NCBI GenBank assembly: GCA_902806565.1
Contig: CADCXA010000062.1
Location: 434,001-498,000, forward strand
From: Hypoxylon rubiginosum
Taxonomy: Eukaryota; Ascomycota; Sordariomycetes; Xylariales; Hypoxylaceae
Length of the DNA: 64,000 nucleotides
Direction of reading: 5' to 3'
Below the pieces are notes generated by a model that had not been told where the DNA came from, made no database searches, and saw only the letters and a list, made by a program, of their open reading frames with translations. Both the position numbers and the translations under genes were made by a program. Position 1 is the stretch's first letter, and every line of letters starts with the position of its first letter. This document shows positions 35,269 through 47,720 of the stretch, in pieces.

Positions 35269-38200
35269 ATTGAGAACACGAGAGCGAACTCCGCTGAGAG
35301 AGCGGAATGTTGGAGATGGTGTAGGAAGTATGCTGGAAACGCGGTGGTCCTGATATCATTATACTACGCACGCGATGGCGCTTCTTCTTTGCGATCGGAA
35401 ATATACCTATGTGAGTACGGAAAAGAGATAAGAATGAGATATCCCCCTATCTTTCGATGTAACGAAAAGGAAATAGATAAGCGAAAAATAAACTGATATT
35501 TTTTCCCCCGGGCAAAGGAATGAATGGCAATCGGCAAGGTTCAATGTTAGCTTTGTACATAGTATCGCCTTCTGGCCTTCAGGTACTGTAGCAGTAGGCC
35601 CGCCTATGTCATCATTAACGACAAGGGTACAGGGATACAGCAGTAAAGGTGGGGAGGCGAGCCGCTATCTGCCCCCTTCTCCACCTCCAACCATGGCCCC
35701 AGGCAGCCAGGGGCCCCTCAATGCCCCTAACCGTTCGTTCAGTGGGGTTGTACACCACTGTTCGCGTGATGCTGGTTGAGATGGCTGTGCACTGCGGGCG
35801 CTGGGTTCATTGGAGAGATCGACAAGGTGAGAAAACCCAGCTGAACGGTGGCACGGCAGTACGGCAGCACGGTGGGTATAGGTGCTGGTCGAAATCGTTA
35901 TGTACCTAGGTACCTTTCTCGTCAATTCAATATTTTTGCGACCGGTGAATGTAAAGTCAAAAGTGCATGACAATTACACCGAGACCGCAAGCGACGAAAG
36001 AGGGAAAAAAGGAAAACGCGCCACATGCCACTACATGCCTTGGAGCTCTATCATGATCATCCAGCTATCGAGCATGGCCGCTAAGCTGCTAAGCTGCTAA
36101 GCTGCAAGCCAAGGCGCCACCAAGACGCATATCAACGTAACGTCCGATGAACGTCAAGGGTTCAGCTCCGTCAGGTATTTTCCCCCTCCAGGGTCTGGCA
36201 AGGTGCGGGACGATGCCGTAATAGTCCCTAGAGGAATTATAGACCTGCCTTTCCAGGACAGCTCAGGACAGCTCAGGATGTCCAGGACTCTTAGAGAGGC
36301 GGGATGAAGTTAGCCATGGAGAACCAATGTTGAAAAATTTCCTGGAAGGAAGAATATTCCTTTGCCCATTCTGCGCAATGTTTGTGAGTATCAGATAAAG
36401 ATCAAATACTATTCCTTTGCAATTCAAGGAGGTTATCGTCAATAGCCAAAGGGTCTCATTGCTGAGCCTTGAACATACCTCTAGGTATGCAGATAAAAAA
36501 GAATTCTACCACGTACAAAAGAAGCACGTGTGCATGTTACCTTCGACCACAGATCTGCTAATTAAAGATGATCTGATTGGCAGGTTGTAAAACCACCGAG
36601 CCTTGAATAGTCCTCGGTCTAAGATACGCGGATAAGAAGAAATCTCTTAGTTTCATAAATTAATAAACTGATAAATAATAAAAAGACTTATCTTGAGACG
36701 CGTACACCGACAAGATCGAATTTCGATTTCCGTACGTATATGGTAAAGATAAAGGGAGGTTTGAAGGATTCATGCTAAATGTTCTTCCTGTTTTTCTGTT
36801 GGTTCTTCTATCGGTATCCAATTTGCAATAGAGTATCCAAGGAGAGGATAATCGGCTGTCGCCGACAGAGTTGCGCCGGTCACAGAACAGTTGTTTAGCG
36901 TTGAAAAACTTTTAGGGCTGAGAGGCGCTAGGTATGAAGCCCGAATCGCCTGATAATGAGGGTTTGTCTGCTAGAAACACGTTTATCACGCATTTGGAAA
37001 CAAGTATCGATAATGGCGCGGCGTGGACAGAGTAAGCTCGCAACTTGCAACTTGCGAAAGCAGGGCCGGCAGGCTAGCCACTGTAAGCCCTTGTATTCCC
37101 ACGAAGCTGGACATGGATACACCTTGAATTAGGATGCGAACTGTTGAGGTGCAATTTGACCATCAAATTTTCCTGATGAAAATTCAGTCTCTTCAAATTG
37201 TATCGGACTACTGTGTAGACTGTACTTCGTACATACCTCATTAACATATCCCCTAATCCCCTAATCCCCTAATCCCCAGACCCCAAACCCCAAACCCCCA
37301 GGCCCCATAGGTACCAGGCAAATGGAAACCTAACCTCGGCCCGTCATCCTTTCTGTTGCACGACATATTTTTTCACCGGTTCACCTCCCTGCCGTTTGTT
37401 GCCCACAGAAAGTGGCCCCGCCGTATTGCCCGAAAGCTCGTGCGCCGTATACGATCGGCCGGCCCACGGGACGGGCTACTCGATGAGGCTTACCGCGTAT
37501 CTTTATCAGACTTCAAGAGTTCATATCTCTCATATCTCTTACCCTGCATTATACAGGGCGTATAAATACCGAAGTAATTCCACCAAGAAACCCACACGCC
37601 GAACTCGAGCCGTATGGGTCATGTATCTACTGGTCTACACCGCCCCAATAGCATTCTGAGCTATTGTCAAGCCACACAAAGCAATATGGCGCTGCTACTC
37701 AGTTGAGGGGCTATGCGGAGAAATTCGTAGGTCGACGGCGATATGCCAATTCGCATCCTGCTCCCACTTTCATCCATCTCATGTTTACCTAAGATCGATC
37801 AATAGGCAGCAAGCCTGGATATTGCTGTTCTATGTTGATTCGAGTTCGTAGCGCCGTAAGTCCTACTCTCCATCTCCCGGTATCGGTGTTGTGCAAGTCG
37901 ATGCAGGTTGAGCCAGTTCTGAGGGGTAATGCCATGTACTACACGTGCCATTCCCAGCTTCGGACATTGAGCAACGCTCTCTATAGCTGAGCTTCTCGTC
38001 TTTAATATAAAAACGATGAACGAAAGAGATTGGTAGAAAATGAAGGAAATTTGGTAGATTGAGAACCCGGATGATACACGGCGCGGATTTTGTACTACCG
38101 CTAGATTCGACTCTTCACGCCCTTCGTATTACATGTGTAGCTCCGCATTTCGTCCTCCGCTTGGCTCAACACCATTCGGTACCGCACATGTGAGCCAGAC

Positions 38201-38318
38201 TACAATTCTCTCACGAGTGACATATATAAAGAAAACCACAGACTCGGTATAATTGACTCCGGACCTGTATTCATATACTTAGTTACGTGTTGCACAAGTT
38301 CGTCAGCGTTACACCACG
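35269..38318. other. Intergenic 3.0 kb with several simple repeats
   Basis: Contains a CTAAGCTG triplication (36081-36104), a CAGGACAGCT duplication (36254-36278) and a telomere-like CCCCTAAT run (37250-37277). A TATA-like catatataaag at about 38220-38230 lies upstream of the aminotransferase ATG. Frames at 35649-35973, 36928-37122 and 37356-37659 have no family evidence. Confidence 0.5.
37250..37300 (+). repeat. Interstitial telomere-like repeat (CCCCTAAT)n then CCCCAAA
   Basis: Three and a half copies of CCCCTAAT followed by ccagaccccaaaccccaaac. The motif is one base longer than, and close to, the fungal telomere unit CCCTAA. Flanks are ordinary intergenic sequence. Confidence 0.75.
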
Positions 38319-40037
38319 ATGATATCGAGAAGAGCGACAGAGTGGACTAAGGTCGGCTTCAACCATGGCGCTCAGAATGCTTACGATCCAGCAAATAACC
38401 CAAACGGGATTGTCAGCTTTGCCAACGCCGAGAACGTGTGTTAAGAGACAGTAAAGTACCACGCGCGCATAAATCGCTAACGGGCTTCCAGTGGCTCGTG
38501 AATGAAGACATAACGGATTTCATCAACACGCATGTATGAACTCACCTTCGTCTTTCCAACCGTTACGTACTACTGACGACGCAATACCCAGAACCATTTT
38601 GACAAGCTACTCTTCGTATATGGCGAAGGCTTCACCGGCACACGGCGACTGCGAAGCGCCATGGCAAGTCACCTAAACAGACACTTTAAGCCGGTGCAAG
38701 ACATCGATCCCGAGCAAATTACCTTTGGCGCCGGCGTAACGAGTCTAAACGAGGTGTGCGCCCTAATCACCTGCAACCCAGATAGCCAAGAGTCTATCTT
38801 ACTTGGGAGGCCCGTCTATGGAGCCTTTGCTTTCGACCTCACGATGAGGACCGGGTGAGTGGCATCGAAAGTACCACCTAGCTACCGGTTCTAACCGTGG
38901 ACCTGCTAAAGCGTTTACCTGGAATACGTCGATGTTGGGGATACGGATCAGTTCTCCCCTGACTGCGTTGCCGGCTATGAAGCCGGGTTTGAAGCTGCTA
39001 AGGCCCGCGGAGTCGACATTAAGGCTCTGATTCTCTGCAACCCTCACAACCCCTTGGGTATATCACGCCAATGGTCTTGAAAAAACGAAATAACTAACAA
39101 ACAGCTTGATAGGGCAATGCTATCCTCGCGAAACTCTTGTAGAGCTGATGCGTTTCTGTGCTGCCAAGGGAATCCACCTCATCAGTGACGAGATATATGC
39201 CCTCTCGGTATATAAACGAGGGGACGGCCCATCGGAGGAATTCACTTCGGTGCTGGCCATTGACCCGACTGGTATCATTAATCCGAGTCAGGTCCACGTC
39301 CTTTACGGGATGTCTAAGGTGAGAAACCAGTCCATCGTCTCCGAGTCATTCCCGTATTCTCATAGCAGGAATAGGACTTCAGCGGCGCCGGCATGCGACT
39401 GGGCTGTTTAGTATCCCAAAACGCTGATTTTACAAAAGCTGCGCGTGCCATATGGTAAGTTTCAATCGCTTCCGATCAGTTGGGTTGGCCACTGCTCAAC
39501 TCCGCAACAGTCGCTTCAACTCGCCATCGCAGCTCTCGATGGACCTAGCGGCCAAGTTACTCAAGGACCAAGACTACGTTGCGAGGTTTCTTGAGAAGTC
39601 GCAAAATCTGTTGTCCCAAGCTCGCTCACTAGCAGAAGAACTCCTCACCGAGGCAGGCATCCAATTTCACCAGAAAGGGTAAGTTTACCATGCCCCCGGG
39701 ATAGGGGCGACTTACTTTATCTAACAGCCACCTAGAAATGCGGGTTTTTTCATGTGGCTTGACTTGGCGCCCTACCTACCCCTAAAGGAGACGAACGGTG
39801 ACGGATGGGCGGCTGAGAGGCTGTTATCTCAGCAGTTCTCTAAGGCTGGGGTCATGATGTCTGCTGGAGAACCGTACAAGGCACCGAGTCCAGGAAGATT
39901 TCGTTTCGTGTTCTGTATTAAAGAGGACGCTATGCGGGAGGGAGTTAAAAGGTACCGACTCGAGTCTTAACAGCCCTTATTAAACCAACGCTGATAAAGA
40001 AAATAGGATTTCACAAGTTTTGACAAAGACATCCTGA
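38319..40037 (+). CDS. ACC-synthase-like PLP aminotransferase (class I/II)
   Basis: Nine exons: 38319-38435, 38492-38533, 38592-38854, 38912-39057, 39113-39318, 39375-39454, 39511-39678, 39736-39951, 40007-40037; all introns 55-58 nt with good donors and branch sites. The 422 aa product has NHGAQNAY near the N-terminus, GEGFTGTRRLR, AGVTSLNEVC, GRPVYGAFAFDL, NPHNPLGQ, SDEIYALSVY and the PLP-lysine block YGMSKDFSGAG; GRFRFVFC near the C-terminus supplies the carboxylate-binding Arg. These are the motifs of 1-aminocyclopropane-1-carboxylate synthase-like enzymes of fold type I. Many fungal members are not true ACC synthases, so the substrate is open. The last intron was chosen because it gives KRISQVLTKTS, a better end than read-through to 39970. 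No frame defects were found. Confidence 0.9.
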
Positions 40038-40471
40038 CTGGAAACATGTTACCTCACAGAACATATAGTTATGAATCAGACTAACTACTGAAATACTTTT
40101 TATGAGGCCAAATACGCGATGAAATTGACAGCCGGCATATTTCATAGGTGGATTCCGTAACTACTTGATTGTCACACTAGACTGTTGTGACAAAACGAGC
40201 TTCTATTCATCATCTAAGACTACGTTTAGGGACAAAGCAATTGTTTCGGGAAACGGCCTAATTGTTGATCATAAAAGAGGGATATAAAGAGGCAGTGACG
40301 AAGCGACCGAAGTCCCAAATCTCTCCACCAATTCGCACACGCATTATCAGCCAGCCCCAGCTCGCAAATAATTCTGTCAGCGTCGACGATTTACATTGAA
40401 CTTGTACCCAGAAAGTTGCCTCTTCCCCCTAACTGTAAGTATTGGAAAGAGCTCAGAAAGCAAATCTCAAG
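40038..40471. promoter_or_regulatory. Promoter and probable 5' UTR intron of the next gene
   Basis: A TATA-like gggatataaagagg lies at about 40278-40291. A donor-like gtaagt at 40436-40441 precedes ctcaag at the ATG, so a small leader intron is possible. Nothing else is visible. Confidence 0.4.
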
Positions 40472-41488
40472 ATGGACGGTACTTCAGCCGAGCGAAACGA
40501 GTATATTTCTCAAATTGAGGTCGTCGACCTTCCAATGCTAGAAGCACCGTATAACGCCGCCGACTATTCACGCCTCCAGTACTTCTTACCGGAGGATAAA
40601 AGTGTCGTTGTTCGCGATGCCCAGACTAAAGAGATAGTTCTTATCGTGCTTCGTAACGTCTTTCACGACCAGGGTTTGCGGCAGCACGTCCTCGCGGAAT
40701 TTAGAGAAGTCATCAAGCATCGCCAGAATGTCCGAGAGGAGTATCGCCAACATGCACAAGTTGCCTACCATGCCACACCGGAGAGAGAACAGGTGGCCAA
40801 GAACAAGGCCCAGGGAGTGGCCGGCATCATGTGGAGTGTGATGCAAAGCCGGCTGCCGTCCTCGATCACCCCCGGTTACAACCGCATGATCAAGAAGTAC
40901 GACCTCCCGCGCTTGCACACGGTGTACGACGACGGAACATTGGGTACGCTCAAGCTGAACGGCGAGAACATTACGTTCTGCGTAGAAGACGGCCGTGTAG
41001 AGCTACTGTCCCCTGCGATGCTATCGGCCATGGACCGCGTGCGAATCATTCTCGAAGAGGACACCAACGACAATGGGTGGATCGCCGCCTTCACCTCCAA
41101 CGCATCGGAGGACCCGGCCCACGAAAACGATTTCCTGCTCGCCCAGTACGGCATCCTGGTGCTGCCCGCCACCAACACCATCACCGCCTGGCACCCCAAG
41201 CACTACGGGGGCGTCGTCGCGCCCACGGAACCGGTAGCAGGCCCAGAACAAAACCTGGGTGATGAGATCGACGACGGCAGTTTCCACGCTGGTCCCGTCT
41301 TCGAGGCGCCTCGACCAGGCTTGAAGAGGAAGTTGTCGGACTCAGGTGATACTGTCGGCCGTAACCCTTTTATCAAGAGGGCGAAGAAGCAACAGCCGGA
41401 AGAACAAGCGGAAGAGCCTCGACGATTGAGCAAGAGAAAGCTGGCGCCAAGACCAACGGGACCAAGCAGATCCCATCGAAGAGGGTAA
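40472..41488 (+). CDS. Orphan protein with basic, probably nuclear, C-terminus
   Basis: Single exon; the first ATG (40472) gives MDGTSAERNEYISQIEVV, 338 aa. I do not recognise the family. The N-terminal 60 residues resemble a fungal phosphorylation-independent fold pattern (LQYFLPEDKSVVVRDAQ, then VLRNVFHDQGLR), followed by a helical segment rich in charged residues, then a domain with MWSVMQSRLPSSITPGYNRM and the acidic DEIDDG linker. The tail has basic clusters (LKRKLSD, KRAKKQQ, RRLSKRK) that look like nuclear localisation signals. GC content is higher than in the flanks, consistent with a real gene. Frames on the opposite strand are shadows. Function not assigned. Confidence 0.65.
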   Translation: MDGTSAERNEYISQIEVVDLPMLEAPYNAADYSRLQYFLPEDKSVVVRDAQTKEIVLIVLRNVFHDQGLRQHVLAEFREVIKHRQNVREEYRQHAQVAYHATPEREQVAKNKAQGVAGIMWSVMQSRLPSSITPGYNRMIKKYDLPRLHTVYDDGTLGTLKLNGENITFCVEDGRVELLSPAMLSAMDRVRIILEEDTNDNGWIAAFTSNASEDPAHENDFLLAQYGILVLPATNTITAWHPKHYGGVVAPTEPVAGPEQNLGDEIDDGSFHAGPVFEAPRPGLKRKLSDSGDTVGRNPFIKRAKKQQPEEQAEEPRRLSKRKLAPRPTGPSRSHRRG

Positions 41489-41978
41489 AGAAGACTAAGG
41501 CGTATGGTAGCCCGTTCGTGACGTCTGCAAAGGTGCCAACCCTGGATATAGGTAGGAGGCGAGCGGAAGTGTTAACTTATTTCTTACGCCCGAATCCCTG
41601 AGAGAGTCGTGTTTCGTTAGGCTGGCAAGGAATATTTGATCGGGGAAACTTCAACTAAAGCAGGTATTTATCACATGTTTAGGACTGTTTACGTTAGATA
41701 AAACGATGTTAAAACTATGATATGACCCCAATTTTCCAACTTATCTGATCACGTGACCTGGCGAAGAATAGGGGTACCAGAAAAGGGGTAGTGGTCAGGG
41801 GCACTTGCTAGGCCGATTACTAATGTTCAATCCTAGAGAGCCTAGACATGCATGTACATGGATTGATTGCTAATGAGCTGTGATGAATATTTTCTTCTTT
41901 CCTCCAATTCCACGTCTGACTCATGAACTGTGAACTAGTATTCCAATTTATCTACGAAAAATCTTTTAGCTGGCCGAC
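41489..41978. other. Convergent 3' intergenic region
   Basis: Lies between the ends of two converging genes. It has no coding frame; the stretch 41923-41978 is only an antisense extension of the ATPase tail. Confidence 0.5.
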
Positions 41979-44900
41979 CTACGACGAAGCATCCGAATCG
42001 TCATCGACCGGCTTCTTAGAGCTCTTCTTAGACTTTCGGCTCTTTTTCTTGTCCTCGCCCTTCTTGCTCGAGGACTCGCCCTTCCTCTTCGACTTCTTGC
42101 GCTCCTCGTATTCCGTCTCCTCCTCCTCCTCCCCGTCCGACGACGCCGACACGTCGTCGCTGCCGTCCGAGTCCTCTTCCGACGTGGAAGGTAACTCGTC
42201 GAGGTCCAGCATCCGGTTCTTGGTCGGCCGCCGCTTGAGCTTCTGCTGCGCCGGCGCGCCGTCCAGCCCGAAGGCGTCGGCCCGCACCTTGTGCTGCTGG
42301 TTCATCGCCGCCGTCGTCTCGCCGCCCTGCGTCTCGAGCAGGTACTCGTCGAACTTCTTGGCGACGAGCGCGACCTGCCGCAGGTGCGACGCCGTGAGCA
42401 CCGGCTTCGGGGGGAGGGTCTTCTTCTTGCTGCTACTGCTGCTGCTGTTAATGTTGTCTTCCGTCGTCTGCTTCTCGAACTCGGCTAGCGCGATCGCCGT
42501 CTTGAACGCGTTGTAGATCTGCCGCCCGTTCCACCGGCTGTTCTCGTCCGAGCGGAAGAAGTGCTTCTTGGCGAACCGGATGATCTCGTCCCTGTCGGTA
42601 TCCACCTTACTCTGCGAGCGCCGGATGTTGACTTGCCAGATCAACTTGGACGTCTTCCAGTCCAGTGGTGCGTCTAAACAGAGAATCTATTAGCTTGATA
42701 CTAACCCAAATAATCCCCCCAAGTGGAAGAAAGACTTACAGTAGAGACTAATATGGATACGTGATTTGAAAGCTTCGTCTATGGTGCCGACGCGGTTCGT
42801 CGTTAAGAATAGAATCCCGGAGTAGAATTCGAGAGCGCGCAGGAAGACCGACACCATAGCATTTCGTGTCAGATCTTGGAGGTTCCTCTTAGTGAGGAAC
42901 ACCTCTGCTTCATCGAGTAAGAGCACGCAGCCCCACCGATGCGAGTTGGTAAAGATCTGTTCCAGATTCTTCTCCACGTCGGCAGCGCTCTCTCCAATAT
43001 CGCCGCAGGTTACGGGTAGAAGCGGCCGTCCGGTAGCCTCGGCAACCGTCTCGGCTGTGGAGGTCTTGCCAACTCCGGGTACGCCATGAAGCAGAATAAT
43101 GAGGCCCCGACCCTTACCCTTGACGATGCTGAGGGTATCCTGACCGGACTCGTGTTTGGTCGACTGCGAATCCGTTCTTTTCATTACCGGGTCTTTCTTG
43201 TTCTCCTGAGCCTTCTGCTCTACGGGTCTGGATCCTAGCGAGTGCTGGCCAAATGTTAACGTATATGTTTTCTTTTCTAGCTAACCAATCCGTCACTCAA
43301 GAAAATTGATGGACTTACTCTGTCAACCAGCGATTTGATAAGAGTTTTATAATGCTTTGGTAGTACTAGATCGTCGAAGGCCTGTCTGTTCAGGCTGATC
43401 TCCTTGATGAGGTTGATGTCGCATTTACCTATAAGCCGTCAATGCCTGCCACAATACCTTGTAGATATTACTTACAGTATTTCCGGCTACGGAGTATGTA
43501 TGCGTATACTGACCCCGGAAGAAGACGCAACTCCTCATCAGTTAGGTCGTCAGAGTTCATCTCTTGCAGGGGAGCGAGGAGGACCTTGTTGACTGAGAAC
43601 AGTTTATCTGACTTGTCTCCGTCATACGTATGGTCATTGTATAGAGTCAAGTCGAGGTCTTCATTGCTGCCGATGACTTCTTCATACTCAAACTGCTTGG
43701 TTTGCGTGAAAGGGCGCAGTCCGAAGATTCGGCCTTTACTTCCGTCATCTTCATCCTTGGTGTCTTTGGAAGTCTTACGGGATGAAGAAGGATCGATGAC
43801 AGGAGCTTGCTTGAAGTCGATGATAACTCTGCCGTCGATATCTTCGCGCTCGGTATCGAGCGTCATGCCGCGATATTCGCGGTGCGCCGCGTCCACAGAA
43901 GCCAGGCCCCGGAAGTTCAACCCGCGCGTCAAGAGCATCTGCGAGGTTTCGGCTCTGGCCGATTCCGCGAAGAAACGGAGGGGAAAGACGGTCAAGGAAG
44001 TGATGGGGGCTTCTCCAGTGTACCTCTGTATTTCGTATTTATCCTGGACGAGGCGGTACTTCTTTCCGTCGAAGTCAAGGTGGAATGCGTCAATCGTGAA
44101 AGGCGATACCTTCTGAAAAGCCTTATCCTTGTCTGTCAATGACCAGTACCACTACGATCGAGTTAGATAATGCTTCTATGTTTGGCAAACGGAGTGCTTA
44201 CACTGTAATAGCGACTCGAATTTGGAAGCCTCGGTCGACCGCCGCTGACTTTTAAGACCTGAGCTGCTTGCGGGGGTTCATTCCGATCCGAGTTCTGATA
44301 GTAGACAGTCTCCCCGGGTGGGAATAGATGCCACAAATGACAGAACATTATTTTCTCGGCTGTTCCGTCTCTTACGGATCTAACCACTTCAACTTCAGGT
44401 GCCAGGTCCGTCTCGAGGAGTTCGATGAAGCACTTGTAATGAGCGACCTTTTCCTGCGCAAGCTCAACATCTTCTTCCGCTTTGGTCTTGGTTGACTTGT
44501 CTTCGCTTTGAGTCTTAGAGTCCTTCTCCGTCCTATTGCTTCCCTCGACTGGTGAAAGGTCATGTAATTCCTTTTTTGCCAGCTCGTCTTCAAGAGTCTT
44601 CATATGCTCTTTGATTTCGTCGAGATTGTCGATAATGATCTTGTATGGGTGGAGGATCTGGCATTTCTGCGGCAAAGCGATGTTGATGAGGTTGTTTAAG
44701 GCGTCTAAGATGTGTTCGGAATTGATACGGATTCGGCCGGGAACCCTAGAGCGTTTGGCCGAGCCCTGTTTCTCGGTGTAGGCGGGGAGTCCGAGGTCGC
44801 CCGTGTCGGCAACAACGTCGATGACAAACCGTTCTGATTTGACTTTTCGCTTCTTCGCCTCCTTTTTCTTCTGATCGTCTGTCTTATTTTCCCATTCATC

Positions 44901-45200
44901 CTCAGACACTCGCAGCTTTCGCCACTGTGTCCATGAGAGACGATTCAGCTTTACGGTTAGAGGAGTATCCTCATCTTCAGGGTCTTCGTCCTTTTTCTCC
45001 TCCTTGCTCTTATCTTCGTCGCTAGTCTTTGGTGTGTCGTCATTTTTATCCTCTATCTTTGCTTCTTGCTTGTCTTGCTTGCTTGAAAGTTCTTGATACT
45101 TTTTCTCAATATCCTCAAGTCGACTTTTCAAAAGTTGGAGATCTTCCACCATTTTTTCAGATTGCCCCGACATGGGCTCTCCAGAAGGCTCCCCACTCAT
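41979..45200 (-). CDS. AAA+ ATPase with N-terminal coiled coil (fungal DUF7025-type)
   Basis: Five exons: 45200..44202, 44151..43476, 43428..43319, 43244..42740, 42673..41979; introns 47-74 nt with clean donors (gtaagc, gtaagt) and branch sites. Product 994 aa. Residues about 15-75 form a charged coiled coil, followed by an acidic/lysine-rich linker. The middle has the fungal pattern HLWHLFPPGETVYY and an ESARAET/FRGLAS region. The AAA module is complete: Walker A GVPGVGKTS, Walker B VLLLDEAEVF, sensor-1 LTTNR and the arginine-finger-like FKSRIHISL. The C-terminal lid (WNGRQIYNAFKTAIALA) is followed by a Ser/Glu/Lys-rich tail. The family occurs widely in filamentous ascomycetes without a defined client; by fold it should remodel or unfold proteins or complexes using ATP. 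Frame intact throughout. Confidence 0.9.
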
Positions 45201-45880
45201 TGCTGGTTAAATTTGAAAGCTGTGCTTTCAAGGGTCGTGGCACTGTCTGATTTTCGTAAAGGTGGTGTTAAAAGGTCAGGATTTTATGCACTTTATAGTC
45301 ACCGTACTCAGTACGGAGATTAACTGAGTGGTAAATCAAGAGGCGAACGTATACGGAATAAAATAAAGCAATTCTAAAAATTAGTACGCTTCGGCTACTG
45401 TAGTGCTTGGGGGAATTAGTGAAAATTAAGATGTTCGGTGGAATGTTAATCAGCACAGTTGTAGCCTGGAAGGTTGCATTGTATATCATGCAAGGTGGGC
45501 GCTGACCTCCCGTAGTAGGCAATATATTGCGGCTGAACTGTTCTGACGTGAGAGCTGTCAGAGCCGACATGTGAGAACTCACAGAGGGCCCTGCCCCGGA
45601 CAACGACCCGGGTCTTTTTCGCCCACACCCCTTCCTCGCCCCTTGTATGAACTACTCTTTCCATACTAGCCGTGATCCCTGTTTGGCCCCCAATTACTGA
45701 CACCGGAAACGAAATTACGAAGCGTAAAGGGGCATTTATAAGCGGGAAAAGTGACAATAAAATCAAGAAATGCACTAATGTACTTCGTAAGGAGTGACTT
45801 AACACAGAAGATTTGGACCCGAACTCCTTCTTCGATCTTGCCCTTGTTAAGTTAGGAGTTAGGTAAAACTGCGCTACTGA
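45201..45880. other. Intergenic, nothing recognised
   Basis: Region between the ATPase start and the GMC remnant. Frames here lack motifs. Confidence 0.45.
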
Positions 45881-46470
45881 TTACTTACGATCAAGGTCGA
45901 GTTCCTTAATAATGATAGAAGCGGCTTTCTCGCCGACGGCTAGGGTAGCGTTATTAGTGTTCGCAGCTCCGGTCTCCGGCACGATGCTCAGATCAACAAT
46001 CTTCAATCCCTCGACGCCGTAGACGCTCAGGGATTGGCCTACGACACCGTTTTGGTCGCGCGGCACCATCTTGCACGTGTGTAGGGGGTGCCAGGCCGAG
46101 CTATCGTTGTCGCACGCCCACTTGTCGATGACGGCGTCGTCGTTTGCTGAGTACTCGATGTCTTGCACATCCGTAAGTGGGCCGTCCGGCGCCACACATG
46201 CGGCCTTGGAATCCGCCGGAGAAAGGTGGATGGCCGGCTGGCAGTTCGCCGCGGAATACGGACAATCGCCGGGAAACTTTTCGCTGCTTCTTGTATGCTC
46301 AGCGGTGTTTCATGAGATCAAAGCCTCTCTCATCCGCGAAGAAGCCCGTCTCAAAATCAAGCGGGCCGATTAATCCAGGGCCCGTTGCATGGACGTGTCC
46401 TCGTGAGAACGGGTACATGGTAAAGGTCACTATATAGTCCCATTTTGGCGATAAATATGTCGAGAGAAAA
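45881..46470 (-). pseudogene. Remnant of an alcohol-oxidase-like GMC oxidoreductase (C-terminal part)
   Basis: On the minus strand, TMYPFSRGHVHATGPG and ADERGFDLMKHR correspond to the substrate-domain end of alcohol-oxidase-type GMC enzymes. An in-frame TGA (46299-46301) replaces an expected tryptophan before AYKKQRKVSRR, and a one-base shift near 46200-46220 is needed to enter the next block, DGPLTDVQDIEYS. Then come WHPLHTCKM (active-site His region), VYGVEGLKIVDLS and NTNNATLAVGEKAAS, ending at 45881. The N-terminal FAD-binding two thirds are missing. Two inactivating lesions plus truncation make a dead copy likely; the surviving C-terminal frame is well conserved, so the loss may be recent. 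Intact relatives oxidise short-chain alcohols with FAD. Confidence 0.75.
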
Positions 46471-47720
46471 TGAGATGTGTTAATGTTGCGGTCAATAAAT
46501 AAATAAGCTAGTGTTGAACGATTGAAGAAGTGACTGGTATAATGTGAAGATCCGATATGTCTGGAGTAGTTTTGCTTCCCGAGGTTGGTCTCTTTGAAAG
46601 GAGCCGAGGAATACATCAATACCCGGTACCATGTACGCTTCATAGGACGATTCCAACATATTGACTTGCTCTCTGTAGACAGGTAGCATCAAAATTCCAC
46701 AGCTAGCTAGAATTATATGTACCTTCTGGTTAACTTTTTGCGTTGAGGGTGGAAGTACGAAGCTTTGCTTAATCGATTTAGGTACCTACCTTCTAGGTAC
46801 GTTCTCTCTAACAATGCTTCCTTTAGCGCAGTTTCACAAGGGCTAGGCACTATGACTACACCACTAACACTTAGACACCGGTACATAAAGGACATGAGTC
46901 ACTATTATATAAAGGCTCTGTATTGTATTAGTTCTTTTATTTTTCTTCTTAAAATACAAATTTACCTTGACGTAAAGTTAGCTTTGCCGTCAGATGCTTA
47001 AGATCTGTTGCGGCAGCTGGCAGCTCATTTGGATTAGGTGACTTCATTATAGGGGATATGCGCTACTTATAACGCCTTTTAGCGCCGAGGTCCCTGAACT
47101 GCAAATTACGTAAGCATCCCGATTTTGGCGGTTTGAGAGTTCTCGAATATTAAAACCTCCCTCTCTATAACAGAATCCTTACTTTTGGAAGCTATATGAT
47201 AATTAAGATGATATTCATCCAATTCGTCTCGAGTTTAATCGCGATTATTAATTCATTAGTTCTAGTAGGTATGTTTGACAGGGCCTGAAATGGTTAATGG
47301 TAAGCAGATATCCATGCCGATTTTACCGAACGTAGCAGTCTCGCTGCCTGGGTAAGCATTATACGCATACCTAGTACTTAATGTTGCTGTTGGTGTGGCA
47401 TGACAATGCATGGTCAGCGTCGCGTTATGAATCCTCTTTCAGCTCGTCGATGCTTTAGAGCCTCCATACGGAATGACTAAAGTTGGGGGCCGAAAACCCT
47501 GGTATCTCTCTGATTATGTAGTGGCAGCCTACCTAGAGGTTTGGGAGCTGAACCTCTTCTGTCAAGCTCCTTATCAGTTCGGGCCAAGTAGAAAGCAAGC
47601 TTGGGTGCGATACGACATTAAGCTTGGCTTGCAGTAAATAACCCGCCAGCAACTTATTGAGAGCTGCCATCTTACCTGAAATTTGGTATTGGCTTGGTCG
47701 TTATATCAATAAATGTAGCC
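46471..47720. other. Intergenic 1.25 kb, no gene
   Basis: Contains one interrupted acctaccttctaggtac palindrome (about 46780-46800). The minus frames 46492-46692 and 46713-46895 show no motif. A possible extension of the GMC remnant beyond 46470 could not be followed. Confidence 0.4.
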
